DNA of 64,000 bases from CAYYYG01 sp964591375 (GCA_964591375.1 CAZQAU010000003.1:1-64000); one strand, 5' to 3'; positions 1-11,613 are shown, counted from the first letter of the stretch. Numbers and translations are program-made. Notes: generated by a model from the sequence alone, not told the origin.

Positions 1-3000
1 TGCCAGTAGTGTTACAAGGAGTATTCAAAGGCTGATATGTCAAATAGCATCCTGAACCAGCAGGGCCGTTTGTAATATTAGGATTGCACACAGAAGTATT
101 GACACAACTGCTTATTATATATTGCGAACAATATGTATCATTTAGGAAATAGGTGCATGTTCCATTTGGATGACAGGTTGGTACTGCACAAATTGCATTA
201 GGATAATCATTGCATTTTGTTACATTCGTTGCAGGAATGCAAGTGTTTGTGCCATTACAATATGATTGATCGCATTGATTTCCAGTTGTGTTGCAAGTTG
301 TGTTTACTGGCTGATATGTCAAATAGCATCCTGAGCCAGCAGGACCGTTTGTAATATTAGGATTGCAAACAGAAGTATTGACACATGAACTTATTATGAA
401 TTGTCCACAATAAGTATCATTGAAGAAATAAGAACAGGTGCCGTTTGCGAAACAGGTCGGTTCTACACATGTTGCATTAGGATAATCATTGCATTTTGTA
501 ACATTTGTTGATGGTATGCAGGTATTTGTTCCGTTACAATAAGATGCATCACATTGGTTTCCAGTTGTATTACAAGGTGTGTTCAATGGTTCATATGTCA
601 AAAAGCAACCAGAGTCTGCAGGACCATTTGTCGTATTTGGATAACAAACAGAACTATTGACACAAGAACTTATCACAAACTGACTACAATAAGTGTCGTT
701 AAATAAATATGAGCATTCAAAAGTCGTAGAATTGCAAATCGGTAAAACACATGATGCATTCGGATACCCATTACATTTAGTTACATTTGTTGTAGGAATG
801 CAAGTGTTTGTGCCATTGCAATATGATTGATCGCATTGGCCTCCTGTTGTATTACAAGAAGTATTGACTGGTTGATAAGTCAAAAAACAACCAGAACCGG
901 CCGGACCGTTTGTAATATTTGGATTGCAGACAGAAGTAATTACACATGACGATATTATGTACTGTGAACAATATGAATCATTCAAAAAGTATGTACATGT
1001 TCCGTTTGTATGACAAGTTGGAACTACACACAATGCATTTGTATAATCATTGCATTTTGTTACATTTGTAGATGCTACACATGTGTCATATCCATCACAG
1101 TATGATGAATCACATTGATTTCCGGTAGTATTACAAGAAGTATTGACTGGCTTGTAGTTAAAAACACATCCTGTACTTGTGACATTACCAGGTCCTGAAG
1201 GAGAACAAGTTGCATTATATGTGCATGTGGAATTAATCAAATTCGTACAATATGTGTCGTTGAATAAGTATGAACATGTTCCATTCATTAAACATAATGG
1301 AGTCACACAACTATAATTTGCATATGTGTTACACTCAGTCGCATTCACTCCAAATATACAGTGACCCTGACCGTCGCATGTAGAATCTTCGCAAGTAGTT
1401 CCATTGCCTAATCCCAATAACGTACAAACAGTCCCGTTTGGCTGATATACTATAAAGCAACCTGCTCCTATTCCATCGTTTGCAGACCCGGGATTGCATG
1501 TGGCATTTATGACACAAGAACTATTCACAAAGGAACTACAATATGTATCGTTAAAGAAATAAGTACATGTTCCATTTGCATGACAAGTTGGAACAACACA
1601 TGTTGCATTGGGATAATCGTTGCATTTTGTAACGTTTGTAGAAGGAATGCAGGTATTGGTGCCATTACAATACGAAGCATCACATTGGTTTCCTGTCGTA
1701 TTACATGGAGTGTTCACTGGTTGATATGTTAAGTAGCAACCTGATGCAAATGGTCCATTTGTAATATTAGGACTACAAACAGAACTGTTCACACATGTGC
1801 TAATGATATATTGTGAACAATAACTATCATTGAAAAAATACGAGCATGTAAAATTATTTGAGTTGCATGTAGGAATTACACATGTTGCATTCGGATAGTC
1901 ATTACATTTTGTAATATTTCCTACTGGAACACATGTGTTTGTGCCATTACAATATGACTGATCACATTGACCACCAGTTGTATTACAACTAGTATTGACT
2001 GGTGCATATGTTAAGAAACAACCAGTGCCGTTAACGTTCTCCAATGCAGGATTGCATGTGTAATTTGTAACACAACTCGAAATGGCGAGATATGCACAAT
2101 TAGTATCATTGAAAGTATAGGTGCATGTGCCATTAGCCAAGCATTCTGATACTACGCAAGTATAATTCAAGTATTGGTCACATAATGTCGTGTTCACTGC
2201 ACTAATACATGTTCCGTTTCCATTACAATAAGAATCGTCACAAGTAAACCCTGTGGTGTTGCATCTTGTATCAAATGGTTCATATCCCAATAAACATCCC
2301 GTTCCATTCAAATTTGCCAATGGAGGATCACAAGTTGCATTAATTATGCAACTATTTGTGACAAATTGTTGACAGTATGTACTATTAAAAAAATAGGTGC
2401 AAGTACCGTTCGAAAAACAAGTAGGAATTGAACATGCTGCATCGGGATAGTCATTGCATTTTGTAACGTTTGTATTTGCTATACAAGTGTTTGTTCCATT
2501 GCAATACGAAGCATCACATTGATTTCCGGTCGTATTACAAGGTGTATTAACTGGTTGATATGTCAAATAGCATCCAGAACCAGCAGGTCCGTTAGTAATA
2601 TTTGGGTTACAAACAGAGGTGTTTACACAACTGCTTATTATATATTGTGCACAATATGTATCGTTAAGGAAATATGTGCAAGTTCCGTTTGGATGACAAG
2701 TTGGTACCACACAAACTGCATTTGGATAGTCATTGCATTTTGTAATGTTGGTATTCGGTATACAGGTATTTGTCCCATTGCAATAAGAAGCGTCACACTG
2801 ATTTCCTGTTGTATTGCATGTTGTATTAACTGGCTGATATGTTAAATAACAACCTGAACCAGCAGGCCCGTTTGTGATGTTTGGATTGCAAACAGAACTA
2901 TTGACACAGCTACTTATTATATATTGACTACAATAAGTATCGTTAAATAGGTAAGTACACGTTCCATTTGTTTGACAAGTAGGCACTACACATGCTGCAT

Positions 3001-3600
3001 TTGGATAATCGTTGCATTTAGTTACATTCGTAGCAGGTATGCAAGTATTCGTTCCGTTACAATACGATTGATCACATTGATTTCCTGTAGTATTACAAGT
3101 AGTATTCACTGGTTGATAAGTTAAATAACATCCGGATCCTGCAGGGCCATTTGTAATATTTGGACTACAAACAGAAGTATTAACACAACTACTTATTATA
3201 TATTGGCTGCAATATGTGTCATTAAACGCATACGAACAAGTAAAGTTGTTTGCATTGCATGTAGGTACTACACATGCAGCATTAGCATAGTCATTGCATT
3301 TTGTTACATTTGCAGATGGTATACAACTATCATATCCATCACAATATGATTGATCACATTGATTTCCTGTGGTATTGCATGACGAATTTGCTGCTTTATA
3401 TGTAAAAACACATCCGGTATTAGTCACATTGCCAGGCCCTCCCGGAGAACAGGTTGCATTAATTGTACAAGTCGTATTTATCAATGCCAAACAATATGTA
3501 CTATTGAATATATATGTGCATGTGCCATTCGCATTGCATATCGGAACAACACAACTATAATTAATATAGTCATTGCATTTTGTTATATTGGTATTTTGTA
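1..3600 (-). repeat. tandem ~280-bp coding repeats (~93 aa, about 12 copies)
   Basis: The same DNA phrase (ggctgatatgtcaaatagc and variants) recurs at about 31, 311, 589, 871, 1151, 1441, 1723, 2003, 2280, 2554, 2833, 3112 and 3392, a spacing of 278-282 bp. Each unit encodes six or more cysteines and several NxT sequons in the minus-strand giant protein. Copies differ at many positions, so the array is old or under diversifying selection. Confidence 0.85.
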
Positions 3601-6600
3601 TGCAGGTTCCTGTGCCATTACAATACGATTGATCACATTGTCCCAACGTTCCATTACAATATGTACCATTGTTTGCATATGTGTTTGCACATCCACTTGT
3701 CACATTTGTTGCATTATTAGGACTACATATAGAATTTGGTGTGCATGGAGGATTAATGTTTGGAGCACAAACAGTATCATTATAAGAAGCCACTGAACAA
3801 TTTCCAATAAAACATTGTTCTACAACACATAAAGGCTGAGTGCCTGTCGTACAAGTTGTACCATTTGCAGCTCTAGTATCTGCACATCCAGAAGTAACAT
3901 TTGTTGCATTATTTGGAGAACATATAGAGTTTGTAATACAAGGAGGATTTATGTTAGGAGCACATACTGTATTGTTGAATGACGCCACAGAACAGTTTCC
4001 AGTAAAACATTGTTCTACAACACATAAAGGTTGTGTTCCTGTTGTACAAGTTGTGCCATTTGTTGCCCTTGTATCTGCACATCCAGATGTGGCGTTCGTG
4101 GCATTGTTTGGAGAGCAAATCGAATTTGTTACACAAGGAGGATTGATGTTTGGTGCACAAACGGTATTATTGTATGAAGATACTGAACAATTTCCAATAA
4201 AACATTGTTCTACAACACATAAAGGTTGTGTTCCAGTGCTACAAGCCGTTCCATTCGCTGCCCTTGTATCTGCACAACCAGAAGTTGCATTTGTGGCATT
4301 ATTTGGAGAACATATAGAATTTGTTACACAAGGAGGATTGATGTTTGATGCACAAACAGTATCATTGTACAAAGCCACTGAACAATTTCCAATAAAACAT
4401 TGTTCTACCACGCATAAAGGTTGTGTTCCTGTTGTGCAACTTGTACCATTTGATGCCCTTGTATCTGCACAACCAGAAGTAGCATTCGTCGCATTGTTTG
4501 GAGAACATATAGAATTTGTTATACAAGGAGGATTTATGTTTGGAGTACAAACAGTATCATTGTATAATGCAACAGTACAATTCCCGAGAGAGCATTGTTC
4601 TACAACACAAGTAGGTTGTGTGCCTGTAGTGCAAGTTGTTCCATTTGCAGCTCTAGTATCTGAACAGCCAGAAGTAGCATTTGTCGCATTATTTGGAGAA
4701 CATATAGAATTTGTTACACAAGGAGGATTAATTCTTGGAGTGCAAACCGAATTGTTGAATGATGCTACAGTGCAATTTCCTATAAAACATTGTTCTACAA
4801 CACATAAAGGTTGTGTCCCTGTACTACACGTTGTACCATTTGCAGCTCTAGTATCTGAACAACCTGAAGTGGCGTTTGTTGCATTGTTTGGAGAACATAT
4901 CGAATTTGTTATACATGGAGGATTAATGTTTGGAGTACAAACACTATCATTGTATGAAGCTACTGTGCAATTTCCAATAAAACACTGTTCCACCACACAA
5001 GTTGGCTGTGTGCCTGTACTACAAGTTGTTCCATTAGCCGCCCTTGTATCTGCACATCCAGAAGTAGCATTTGTTGCATTGTTTGGAGAGCATATAGAAT
5101 TTGTTACACAAGGAGGATTTATCCTATTGGAACAAAAACTATTATTGAATGAAGCCACTGTACAATTTCCAGCAGAACATTGTTCTACAACACATAGAGG
5201 CTGTGTGCCTGTAGTACAAGAAGTTCCATTTGTAGCATATATGTCTTGGCATCCAGTTGTAACATTTGTAGCATTATTAGGATTGCATATAGAAGTAGGG
5301 GTGCATGGAATTTGTATTGCAGGTGCACAATATGTGTTATTGTATGATGCAACTGTACAATTTCCTGCAGAACATTGTTCTACCACACATAAAGGTTGTG
5401 TACCAGTCGTACATGTTGTACCATTTGCTGCATTTGAATATATGCACCCAAATGCATCTGCCGCTGGATTTGTGGGGCTACATGTTCCAGGTCTACATGT
5501 TGTTGCATTCGGACATGCACTATTGTTCAATGCTCCAAAACTAGGCACTCCATTCACACATATAATTGTTTGGCAAAATCCATCAAAAGAAGGCCCTCTT
5601 GTAAAATTCACTCTGGTTACATTATATTCACACCCATAACAAGTACTGACTTGAGCAAGAGGAGAACAAAAATTAAGATACGATGAACAAGCAGTAGCAT
5701 TTGTAATATTTGTATTGTCATACGGAGCAAGACAAAATCCTGTATCACAAACACTTTGTGTGATTCCAGTAATATTTGCATTGCATGGCCCAGTAGAATA
5801 AGTGGCGCTACAACCATTTGTTGCGTTTGTGGTAATAGCATATATTACAACTTTATCACTCAATGAAGTAGATGCTGGATATGTTGCATTTCCAACAAAT
5901 GTCTGTGTTACATATGCAAATCCGGCCTGGCCGTTGATGCCAATTTGTACTCCTATATTAGGTTCATTATACGAAGCATTTGCATATGTATTCACTCCAA
6001 AGCTTGTAGAATATGTGGGAAATCCAGAGACACTCAAAGTATATGAAGCTACATATCCACTACGATCTGCAAGGGTTTCACCTATTATAAAACCAGGTGC
6101 TGCTACTCCACAAGACCAGCTCTGACTCAAACTTGAAGTCAATGGATATACTGTGCTTGGTATTTGATAATATGTAGGAAAACCCGAAATCACTCCAGCA
6201 GTAGTAAAAAAATCCTGCATAAAAGTTATAGGGTTTGCTCCATATAAAAACGGAGAATTGATTGGTCCCATATGCTGATAAAATGATCCAAATCCTGTTA
6301 TAGTAACTCCAAACATACATGCTCCAGGATGTCCTTGTACAAATCCATATTGTATTCCCCCAGATACAACAAATGTATAATTTCGTGACGATGTAAAATT
6401 ATAGCCTCCAGTGGTTGCATTATAACTATACATTAAAACTTGACTACGACTAGCAGGGGGTATGACCGAAGTAATAATAACATAATTCCTATCAAATACA
6501 AATCCTGTTATGGCTTGTGTTCCATTTATAAAATTGAATGAAGGACTTGTATACACAAGACTCCATGCACTGCCACTAAACTGTCTAACTTGGAAAAACC

Positions 6601-9600
6601 AGGTAGTAGAATTGTTTACTGTGCATGCAATCAATTGAGCAGTTCTGTTCTGATTGTTAAACGAATGTCCCATAATTGTACAAGGTTGAGAAACGTTTGT
6701 ATGACAAGTCCAGGACGAACTTGGTGTTACAGGTCCCAGTGAAAGAAATCTTCCTTGAGTGGTATTTAACGCAAAATCTTCCAATACAAACGTACAATTT
6801 GTAGGCCTTGGTGTGAATATCCCTACATTTGCAAAAGCAGTAAAAGTATATGTGCCAGATATAAGCCCTCCTGCTATAGCATTTGAATTTGCAAAATCGT
6901 TATACTGGAACGGAGGTCCGCCAGTATAAATGGATTGAACAAAACTATATGATGGCGGATATGTGCTTATTTGATTGTATATGGCAATTTCTCCTTGCTG
7001 ACGAGAACTTGCATTGAATTGTATATTTGCCCATACAATATAACTACCCATCAACAAATGTGTCACCCAATGTTGTTCTTGTAGTGATCTGGAAGCGGTA
7101 TTGTTTTTTACATCCGGACACTTTATCACACCAACGGGTTGATCAAAAGTTGTTCCATTGATATTTTCCCATCCAACACATGTATTCCCTGTCAAGCATT
7201 GTGTACTACCACCACATGCAGTTGTATTCGTTGTAGTAATAACACATGAACCAGTAGCATTACATCTTCTTGAAGCACAATCAGAATATAATCCACATGT
7301 AGTATTTGCGATTTGATAATTTAAAAAGAATCCAAAACATGCATCACAGTCATTAGTTGTAATACATCCTTGATTATAAGTTGCCGAATTGATTTTAGTT
7401 GCAAACCGACAATCATTATATATACATCTTCCTGACTGAGCACAATATCCTACTGAACCAGAAGGCAATCCTACTTGTGTAACATCAGTACAAGTTACAG
7501 GATTAGATACTGTATATGTATATGCATCATATGTAGCTATATTTCCACATCCTCTTGTGCAGCCATCATAATAATCTAAACAATAAGCTGTTCCTGCCAT
7601 AGTTTTAGGGTCACTTCCAGTCGGGCCATATCCTGCGCCAACAATTGCATATTGATTATAAAATGCTAAATTATATCCACTAAATAACACTGGCATATAT
7701 GCCCCAACTTGTCTAGGATTCGCACCAGCAGAAGTAAATGCGCCTACACTTAAATTAATACCAAAATCAGAATAGATTATATTTCCCGAAAGAGGGGTTT
7801 GTCTTAGAAAATGTGCTACGCCAATATTTGTACTTAATGGTGATGGAAACATACTAAAAATTCTTGTATCTGTTATTTGGCACATGGATATACCAGGAGT
7901 AAAATTAATTGAGGAAACCAAAGTAACTCCATAACCAATAAAATTATATTGTGATGTGGTATTATCCCATTGGTATATTTTATAACAAATAACCAAACCG
8001 AGTGGGCATTCGGTAGGAGCTAAACTTGCCGTGGCATTTACTCTATATACTGCAACTGCCAATAACCCGCTAGCTGAATGACACATATGACCGATACCAA
8101 ACCCAGATGCACTTAACCATATTCTTTGTATGGCTGTAGGAGTACCAGTCATATTAAAAACTGTTGCAGAACGCAATGAATAATGAAAATCAATTTGCAC
8201 TACTATATCACGATACATAGTAATCAATGGAGCATTGATTACAGTATTACTTCTTGTCCATGCATTAACAGTTTCTACAAGTGGTTGTGGAGCACAATTC
8301 GTGAGATTATTTGCGGGAGATATACAATTTCCGGTATCATTGTATGTTCTATCTTGTCTCCATTTATTGAGCGTCGAATTGAATACCCATGTGCTCCAAA
8401 ATTGGCAATATGTTGTCATGCTTGAATTTGTAAATATAGGAAATGCTGAATTAAATAAAACACAACTTGGATACCCATTGCTAACTGAACTTCCCAATGA
8501 AGCTACTATTCTTTCATCTGTAGCTCTTAAATTGCCAGGACTGTATGTATATATTGGCTGAAAAAATGGTCCAGTAGTAATCCAGGGGTTATATCCACTA
8601 CTCATACTACCATTCAATACAGACATTTGTGTATTCAAAACATATGACCCATTACCAAGTTTTTCATAAATCGTTAACATTGCTGGAAAATACATAATCG
8701 TTCCTGTTCCAGTCGTAAGATTTCCTATACTAGACAAACATGCAAGCCATTTACGGCCTGATGTACTGCTTTGCCATGAAACAGTACCCAAACAAAATAA
8801 AAAATTATCATAATATGTCGTATTCCAGTTTGTAGAATCTGGAGTAAGAAGATCAGAACGGCTTAAAAGAATACGATTAACAGGATCGGAATAACTTGGT
8901 ACTGTATTATTAAATATTCGATATATTGTAATTGATCCTTGATATGGAGAAAGCTCATTATAAACAGGAGATGTTATATGACCCCAAGCATATCGTCCCC
9001 AGGCAATATTGTTAATAAGAATATCATCATCAATGACTCCTGCTAAAAATGTAGGTACTCCCAACACTGAAGAATACAATGTATCCGAATAAAGATCAAT
9101 GCTTCCTATTGGTGCAATACAATTCATCCAAAACTGCTCTTGGAGATACATATCTATATTTCCTTGACATGTTGTATTTGGAATACATTGTTTTGTACTA
9201 GTTTGACATATTGTATTCGAAAAATTTGCTTTAACACATATTCCATTTTGGCAAGTTGCATTTGCATAGCAAGACGACCCAGTGCTTAACGAACTTGTTT
9301 TGCAAGCAGTACCGTTTGCATATGTTACTGTGCATCCTGTAGGAGTATTCGTAGGAAGAGTTCCTGTTTCGTTTAATGCATCACATATTCCAGAAACACA
9401 TCTACCAATATCACATGCGGATTGGTTCAAATATGCTCTGCAATAAAACCCTTGGAATGTAATACCGTTGAAATATTGTGCACAATATCCTGATGCACAT
9501 GATCTGTTACCCCAATTACATTCGCCGCCTGCATTAAAATTGCCTGTATAAATGCAGCCATATGGATCTGCGGCTGCATTTGTAACATTGCATGTTCCTA

Positions 9601-11506
9601 CACTGCAATTCCCAGCGAGCCATGTGCATGCTTGTGTCTGTATTTCGCAAAGCCTAGCAAAAGTGACTGTTACTGTAGCTGTGCCACATATACTTGCGTT
9701 TGGAAATCCGCTTTGGCAAGCAAAATACGTAAAAGTGACAGTTCGAGGAGGTGTACCACTGCCTCGTTGTAATGTAATTTGGGTTCCATTTAAATTTACT
9801 GTTCCCCATGAAGGTGGTGTGCACACACTGCATGCAGGATAAACGGCCAAAGTAGAAGTATTAAGTGGAATGCCATATAATATATCATTGGCAAGCACAT
9901 TTATTGTCGTGGAACCCAAATAACTACCATTTACAGCATCGTTTTGCATACAACACAACCCTGACAATCCTGTCGGATTGTAAGTAGCAATTGCTGTTCG
10001 GGACGAATTTACAACAGTATATTGTGTTGGACAAATAGAAACCCATCTGGTAGTCAAATTCGCATTGCATCCTGGCCTTAATGTTACATATATAGGTGTT
10101 GTTGCAGGATTTGTGTTATTCAATCCAAAATGCAAATCATGATATGGTGTGCCTGCTGAATTCCATGTACCATGTGTTTCTTTAGCAGAAGAGATTTGTG
10201 TTCCATTCCAGTTATAAACTACTACTCTCATATTCACAGCGTAAAATGCAGAAGAAGATGCCAATTTTGGTCTGATATTTACGCCAAACAACGATCCAGT
10301 AGCAGTATTAAAAATAAAAGAACCTCCAGCAGCTCCGGATAATGATCTAGGAACGAACAAATCTATAAATCCGTCATTATTTATATCACTAGCGCCTAAG
10401 GTTTCGCATTGTCCAACTGGCGACAGATTACTGTCAAAAACAAAAGTTCCTGGCGGATTAGCACCTACTGCATTTGTAAATACTCGTATATAAGGTGCTG
10501 TTGAAGCACATGCAATAATATCAACATATCCATTATTGTCAACATCTTCGCATATTACTGCCCAAATAGTTAATCCTAGTGCAACAAAATTCGCATTGAC
10601 TGTATTTTTTGTCCACGTAACAAATCCGTCGTTCGAAACCCATAAACCAGGTGATTGTCCTCCGGTTCCGGTTCCAGCAAATACAATATCCATAACATTT
10701 CTTTTGAAAAAATCCCCAGCACAAACTCCAGTGGCTGAACTAAAAGCACTAAACTGACTCGAGCCAGAATAAAAACTAGAATTTACTGATCTATAATATT
10801 CATTTTGAGCAGCACTGTTGCCTTTTTCGTTTATAATATCAATTAGACCGTCGTTGTTTGCATCGGTATTTATTCCATATCCACTATCAGTGGATCCAGT
10901 ACTAATGTTAAATGTAGTACCAGCTACATAATTGAATAAACTTGTTGAGTTTTGAATCACAAAACTTAATCCACCATTATAATCCGCTACTATATCAAGT
11001 AAGCCGTCACAATTTGCATCTATCCATCCCACGTTCCATCCAGTATTTGCGTCAATGGGATTTGTGTCAATTCGTTGTGTTAAATTAAAAAGCTGGGTTG
11101 CACCGGTATTTTTAAAAATAGCTACGTTTGGTTGCGTAGAATATATAGCAAAATCTAGCCTTCCGTCTGAATTATAATCAGCACAAATTGCTCCTTGACT
11201 CCAAGTTGCTGCTGGAGCCAATGCAGCAACTGTAGTCCATGTACTTGTCATATCAGTCCAAGTCAAATTTCCATTGTTTCTGTATATTTGTATTGTATTT
11301 GTTGCACCCAAACAAGGAATTATTAAATCAGGATCATTATCCCCATCGAAATCGCAAAAACTTGGTCCGGCATATGCTGTAATGGTGTTAGGAGCTTGTG
11401 CAAATACAGACAGAGTTGTATATTGTTGAGCATTGCATTGCAATAACAAAATCGAATAACTTAGTATTGAAATAAATAATATGGTTGTTTTGCAAAGGGA
11501 TCCCAT
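1..11506 (-). CDS. giant secreted/surface protein, FG-GAP plus Cys-rich repeats (partial)
   Basis: The frame opens at an ATG at 11506 and appears open to the left window edge (at least 3835 codons), so the C-terminus is outside. The start encodes a signal peptide (MGSLCKTTILFISILSYSIL). About 1 kb follows of FG-GAP/VCBS-type calcium-binding repeats, such as DFDGDNDPDLI, DYNSDGRLDF, DANNDGLIDI, DVDNNGYVDI and DINNDGFIDL, as in integrin-alpha-like beta-propellers. Around 3.6-5.6 kb lie about ten ~65-residue units with the pattern TNGTTCTTG...CVTNSICSPNNATNATSGC. From about 3.6 kb to the left edge lie about twelve ~93-residue Cys-rich units with NGT/NVT/NDT sequons, such as YCNGTNTCIP. Dozens of sequons and regular cysteines indicate a glycosylated, disulphide-rich exported protein, perhaps an adhesin or virion fibre. 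The function is inferred from architecture only. The coding strand is minus; long plus-strand ORFs here are shadows. Confidence 0.85.
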   Translation of the reverse strand, partial: MGSLCKTTILFISILSYSILLLQCNAQQYTTLSVFAQAPNTITAYAGPSFCDFDGDNDPDLIIPCLGATNTIQIYRNNGNLTWTDMTSTWTTVAALAPAATWSQGAICADYNSDGRLDFAIYSTQPNVAIFKNTGATQLFNLTQRIDTNPIDANTGWNVGWIDANCDGLLDIVADYNGGLSFVIQNSTSLFNYVAGTTFNISTGSTDSGYGINTDANNDGLIDIINEKGNSAAQNEYYRSVNSSFYSGSSQFSAFSSATGVCAGDFFKRNVMDIVFAGTGTGGQSPGLWVSNDGFVTWTKNTVNANFVALGLTIWAVICEDVDNNGYVDIIACASTAPYIRVFTNAVGANPPGTFVFDSNLSPVGQCETLGASDINNDGFIDLFVPRSLSGAAGGSFIFNTATGSLFGVNIRPKLASSSAFYAVNMRVVVYNWNGTQISSAKETHGTWNSAGTPYHDLHFGLNNTNPATTPIYVTLRPGCNANLTTRWVSICPTQYTVVNSSRTAIATYNPTGLSGLCCMQNDAVNGSYLGSTTINVLANDILYGIPLNTSTLAVYPACSVCTPPSWGTVNLNGTQITLQRGSGTPPRTVTFTYFACQSGFPNASICGTATVTVTFARLCEIQTQACTWLAGNCSVGTCNVTNAAADPYGCIYTGNFNAGGECNWGNRSCASGYCAQYFNGITFQGFYCRAYLNQSACDIGRCVSGICDALNETGTLPTNTPTGCTVTYANGTACKTSSLSTGSSCYANATCQNGICVKANFSNTICQTSTKQCIPNTTCQGNIDMYLQEQFWMNCIAPIGSIDLYSDTLYSSVLGVPTFLAGVIDDDILINNIAWGRYAWGHITSPVYNELSPYQGSITIYRIFNNTVPSYSDPVNRILLSRSDLLTPDSTNWNTTYYDNFLFCLGTVSWQSSTSGRKWLACLSSIGNLTTGTGTIMYFPAMLTIYEKLGNGSYVLNTQMSVLNGSMSSGYNPWITTGPFFQPIYTYSPGNLRATDERIVASLGSSVSNGYPSCVLFNSAFPIFTNSSMTTYCQFWSTWVFNSTLNKWRQDRTYNDTGNCISPANNLTNCAPQPLVETVNAWTRSNTVINAPLITMYRDIVVQIDFHYSLRSATVFNMTGTPTAIQRIWLSASGFGIGHMCHSASGLLAVAVYRVNATASLAPTECPLGLVICYKIYQWDNTTSQYNFIGYGVTLVSSINFTPGISMCQITDTRIFSMFPSPLSTNIGVAHFLRQTPLSGNIIYSDFGINLSVGAFTSAGANPRQVGAYMPVLFSGYNLAFYNQYAIVGAGYGPTGSDPKTMAGTAYCLDYYDGCTRGCGNIATYDAYTYTVSNPVTCTDVTQVGLPSGSVGYCAQSGRCIYNDCRFATKINSATYNQGCITTNDCDACFGFFLNYQIANTTCGLYSDCASRRCNATGSCVITTTNTTACGGSTQCLTGNTCVGWENINGTTFDQPVGVIKCPDVKNNTASRSLQEQHWVTHLLMGSYIVWANIQFNASSRQQGEIAIYNQISTYPPSYSFVQSIYTGGPPFQYNDFANSNAIAGGLISGTYTFTAFANVGIFTPRPTNCTFVLEDFALNTTQGRFLSLGPVTPSSSWTCHTNVSQPCTIMGHSFNNQNRTAQLIACTVNNSTTWFFQVRQFSGSAWSLVYTSPSFNFINGTQAITGFVFDRNYVIITSVIPPASRSQVLMYSYNATTGGYNFTSSRNYTFVVSGGIQYGFVQGHPGACMFGVTITGFGSFYQHMGPINSPFLYGANPITFMQDFFTTAGVISGFPTYYQIPSTVYPLTSSLSQSWSCGVAAPGFIIGETLADRSGYVASYTLSVSGFPTYSTSFGVNTYANASYNEPNIGVQIGINGQAGFAYVTQTFVGNATYPASTSLSDKVVIYAITTNATNGCSATYSTGPCNANITGITQSVCDTGFCLAPYDNTNITNATACSSYLNFCSPLAQVSTCYGCEYNVTRVNFTRGPSFDGFCQTIICVNGVPSFGALNNSACPNATTCRPGTCSPTNPAADAFGCIYSNAANGTTCTTGTQPLCVVEQCSAGNCTVASYNNTYCAPAIQIPCTPTSICNPNNATNVTTGCQDIYATNGTSCTTGTQPLCVVEQCSAGNCTVASFNNSFCSNRINPPCVTNSICSPNNATNATSGCADTRAANGTTCSTGTQPTCVVEQCFIGNCTVASYNDSVCTPNINPPCITNSICSPNNATNATSGCSDTRAANGTTCSTGTQPLCVVEQCFIGNCTVASFNNSVCTPRINPPCVTNSICSPNNATNATSGCSDTRAANGTTCTTGTQPTCVVEQCSLGNCTVALYNDTVCTPNINPPCITNSICSPNNATNATSGCADTRASNGTSCTTGTQPLCVVEQCFIGNCSVALYNDTVCASNINPPCVTNSICSPNNATNATSGCADTRAANGTACSTGTQPLCVVEQCFIGNCSVSSYNNTVCAPNINPPCVTNSICSPNNATNATSGCADTRATNGTTCTTGTQPLCVVEQCFTGNCSVASFNNTVCAPNINPPCITNSICSPNNATNVTSGCADTRAANGTTCTTGTQPLCVVEQCFIGNCSVASYNDTVCAPNINPPCTPNSICSPNNATNVTSGCANTYANNGTYCNGTLGQCDQSYCNGTGTCIQNTNITKCNDYINYSCVVPICNANGTCTYIFNSTYCLALINTTCTINATCSPGGPGNVTNTGCVFTYKAANSSCNTTGNQCDQSYCDGYDSCIPSANVTKCNDYANAACVVPTCNANNFTCSYAFNDTYCSQYIISSCVNTSVCSPNITNGPAGSGCYLTYQPVNTTCNTTGNQCDQSYCNGTNTCIPATNVTKCNDYPNAACVVPTCQTNGTCTYLFNDTYCSQYIISSCVNSSVCNPNITNGPAGSGCYLTYQPVNTTCNTTGNQCDASYCNGTNTCIPNTNITKCNDYPNAVCVVPTCHPNGTCTYFLNDTYCAQYIISSCVNTSVCNPNITNGPAGSGCYLTYQPVNTPCNTTGNQCDASYCNGTNTCIANTNVTKCNDYPDAACSIPTCFSNGTCTYFFNSTYCQQFVTNSCIINATCDPPLANLNGTGCLLGYEPFDTRCNTTGFTCDDSYCNGNGTCISAVNTTLCDQYLNYTCVVSECLANGTCTYTFNDTNCAYLAISSCVTNYTCNPALENVNGTGCFLTYAPVNTSCNTTGGQCDQSYCNGTNTCVPVGNITKCNDYPNATCVIPTCNSNNFTCSYFFNDSYCSQYIISTCVNSSVCSPNITNGPFASGCYLTYQPVNTPCNTTGNQCDASYCNGTNTCIPSTNVTKCNDYPNATCVVPTCHANGTCTYFFNDTYCSSFVNSSCVINATCNPGSANDGIGAGCFIVYQPNGTVCTLLGLGNGTTCEDSTCDGQGHCIFGVNATECNTYANYSCVTPLCLMNGTCSYLFNDTYCTNLINSTCTYNATCSPSGPGNVTSTGCVFNYKPVNTSCNTTGNQCDSSYCDGYDTCVASTNVTKCNDYTNALCVVPTCHTNGTCTYFLNDSYCSQYIISSCVITSVCNPNITNGPAGSGCFLTYQPVNTSCNTTGGQCDQSYCNGTNTCIPTTNVTKCNGYPNASCVLPICNSTTFECSYLFNDTYCSQFVISSCVNSSVCYPNTTNGPADSGCFLTYEPLNTPCNTTGNQCDASYCNGTNTCIPSTNVTKCNDYPNATCVEPTCFANGTCSYFFNDTYCGQFIISSCVNTSVCNPNITNGPAGSGCYLTYQPVNTTCNTTGNQCDQSYCNGTNTCIPATNVTKCNDYPNAICAVPTCHPNGTCTYFLNDTYCSQYIISSCVNTSVCNPNITNGPAGSGCYLTYQPLNTPCNTTG
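3650..5640 (-). repeat. tandem ~195-bp coding repeats (~65 aa, about 10 copies)
   Basis: A second repeat type within the giant protein. The phrases ttgttctacaacacataaaggttg and acaaggaggatttatgtt recur about every 195 bp. Each unit reads, on the minus strand, CVVEQCFIGNCS, then APNINPPCVTNSICSPNNAT, then SGCADTRATNGTTC. Copies in the middle are more alike than those at the ends, which suggests expansion by unequal exchange. Confidence 0.85.
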
Positions 11507-11613
11507 ATTATTTAAAAAAACTTTATGAATGAGATTGTGCTCAACAATTGTTTTAAATGTATACCAAAAATTAAATACTATTTATTAATCTTTATTTTTT
11601 ATAAATAATATTT

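Noticed and set aside
3840..5639. 599-codon plus-strand ORF with internal repeats
   Set aside because: It is the antisense shadow of the Cys-rich repeat array. The minus frame carries the signal peptide, cysteines and sequons and is open throughout.
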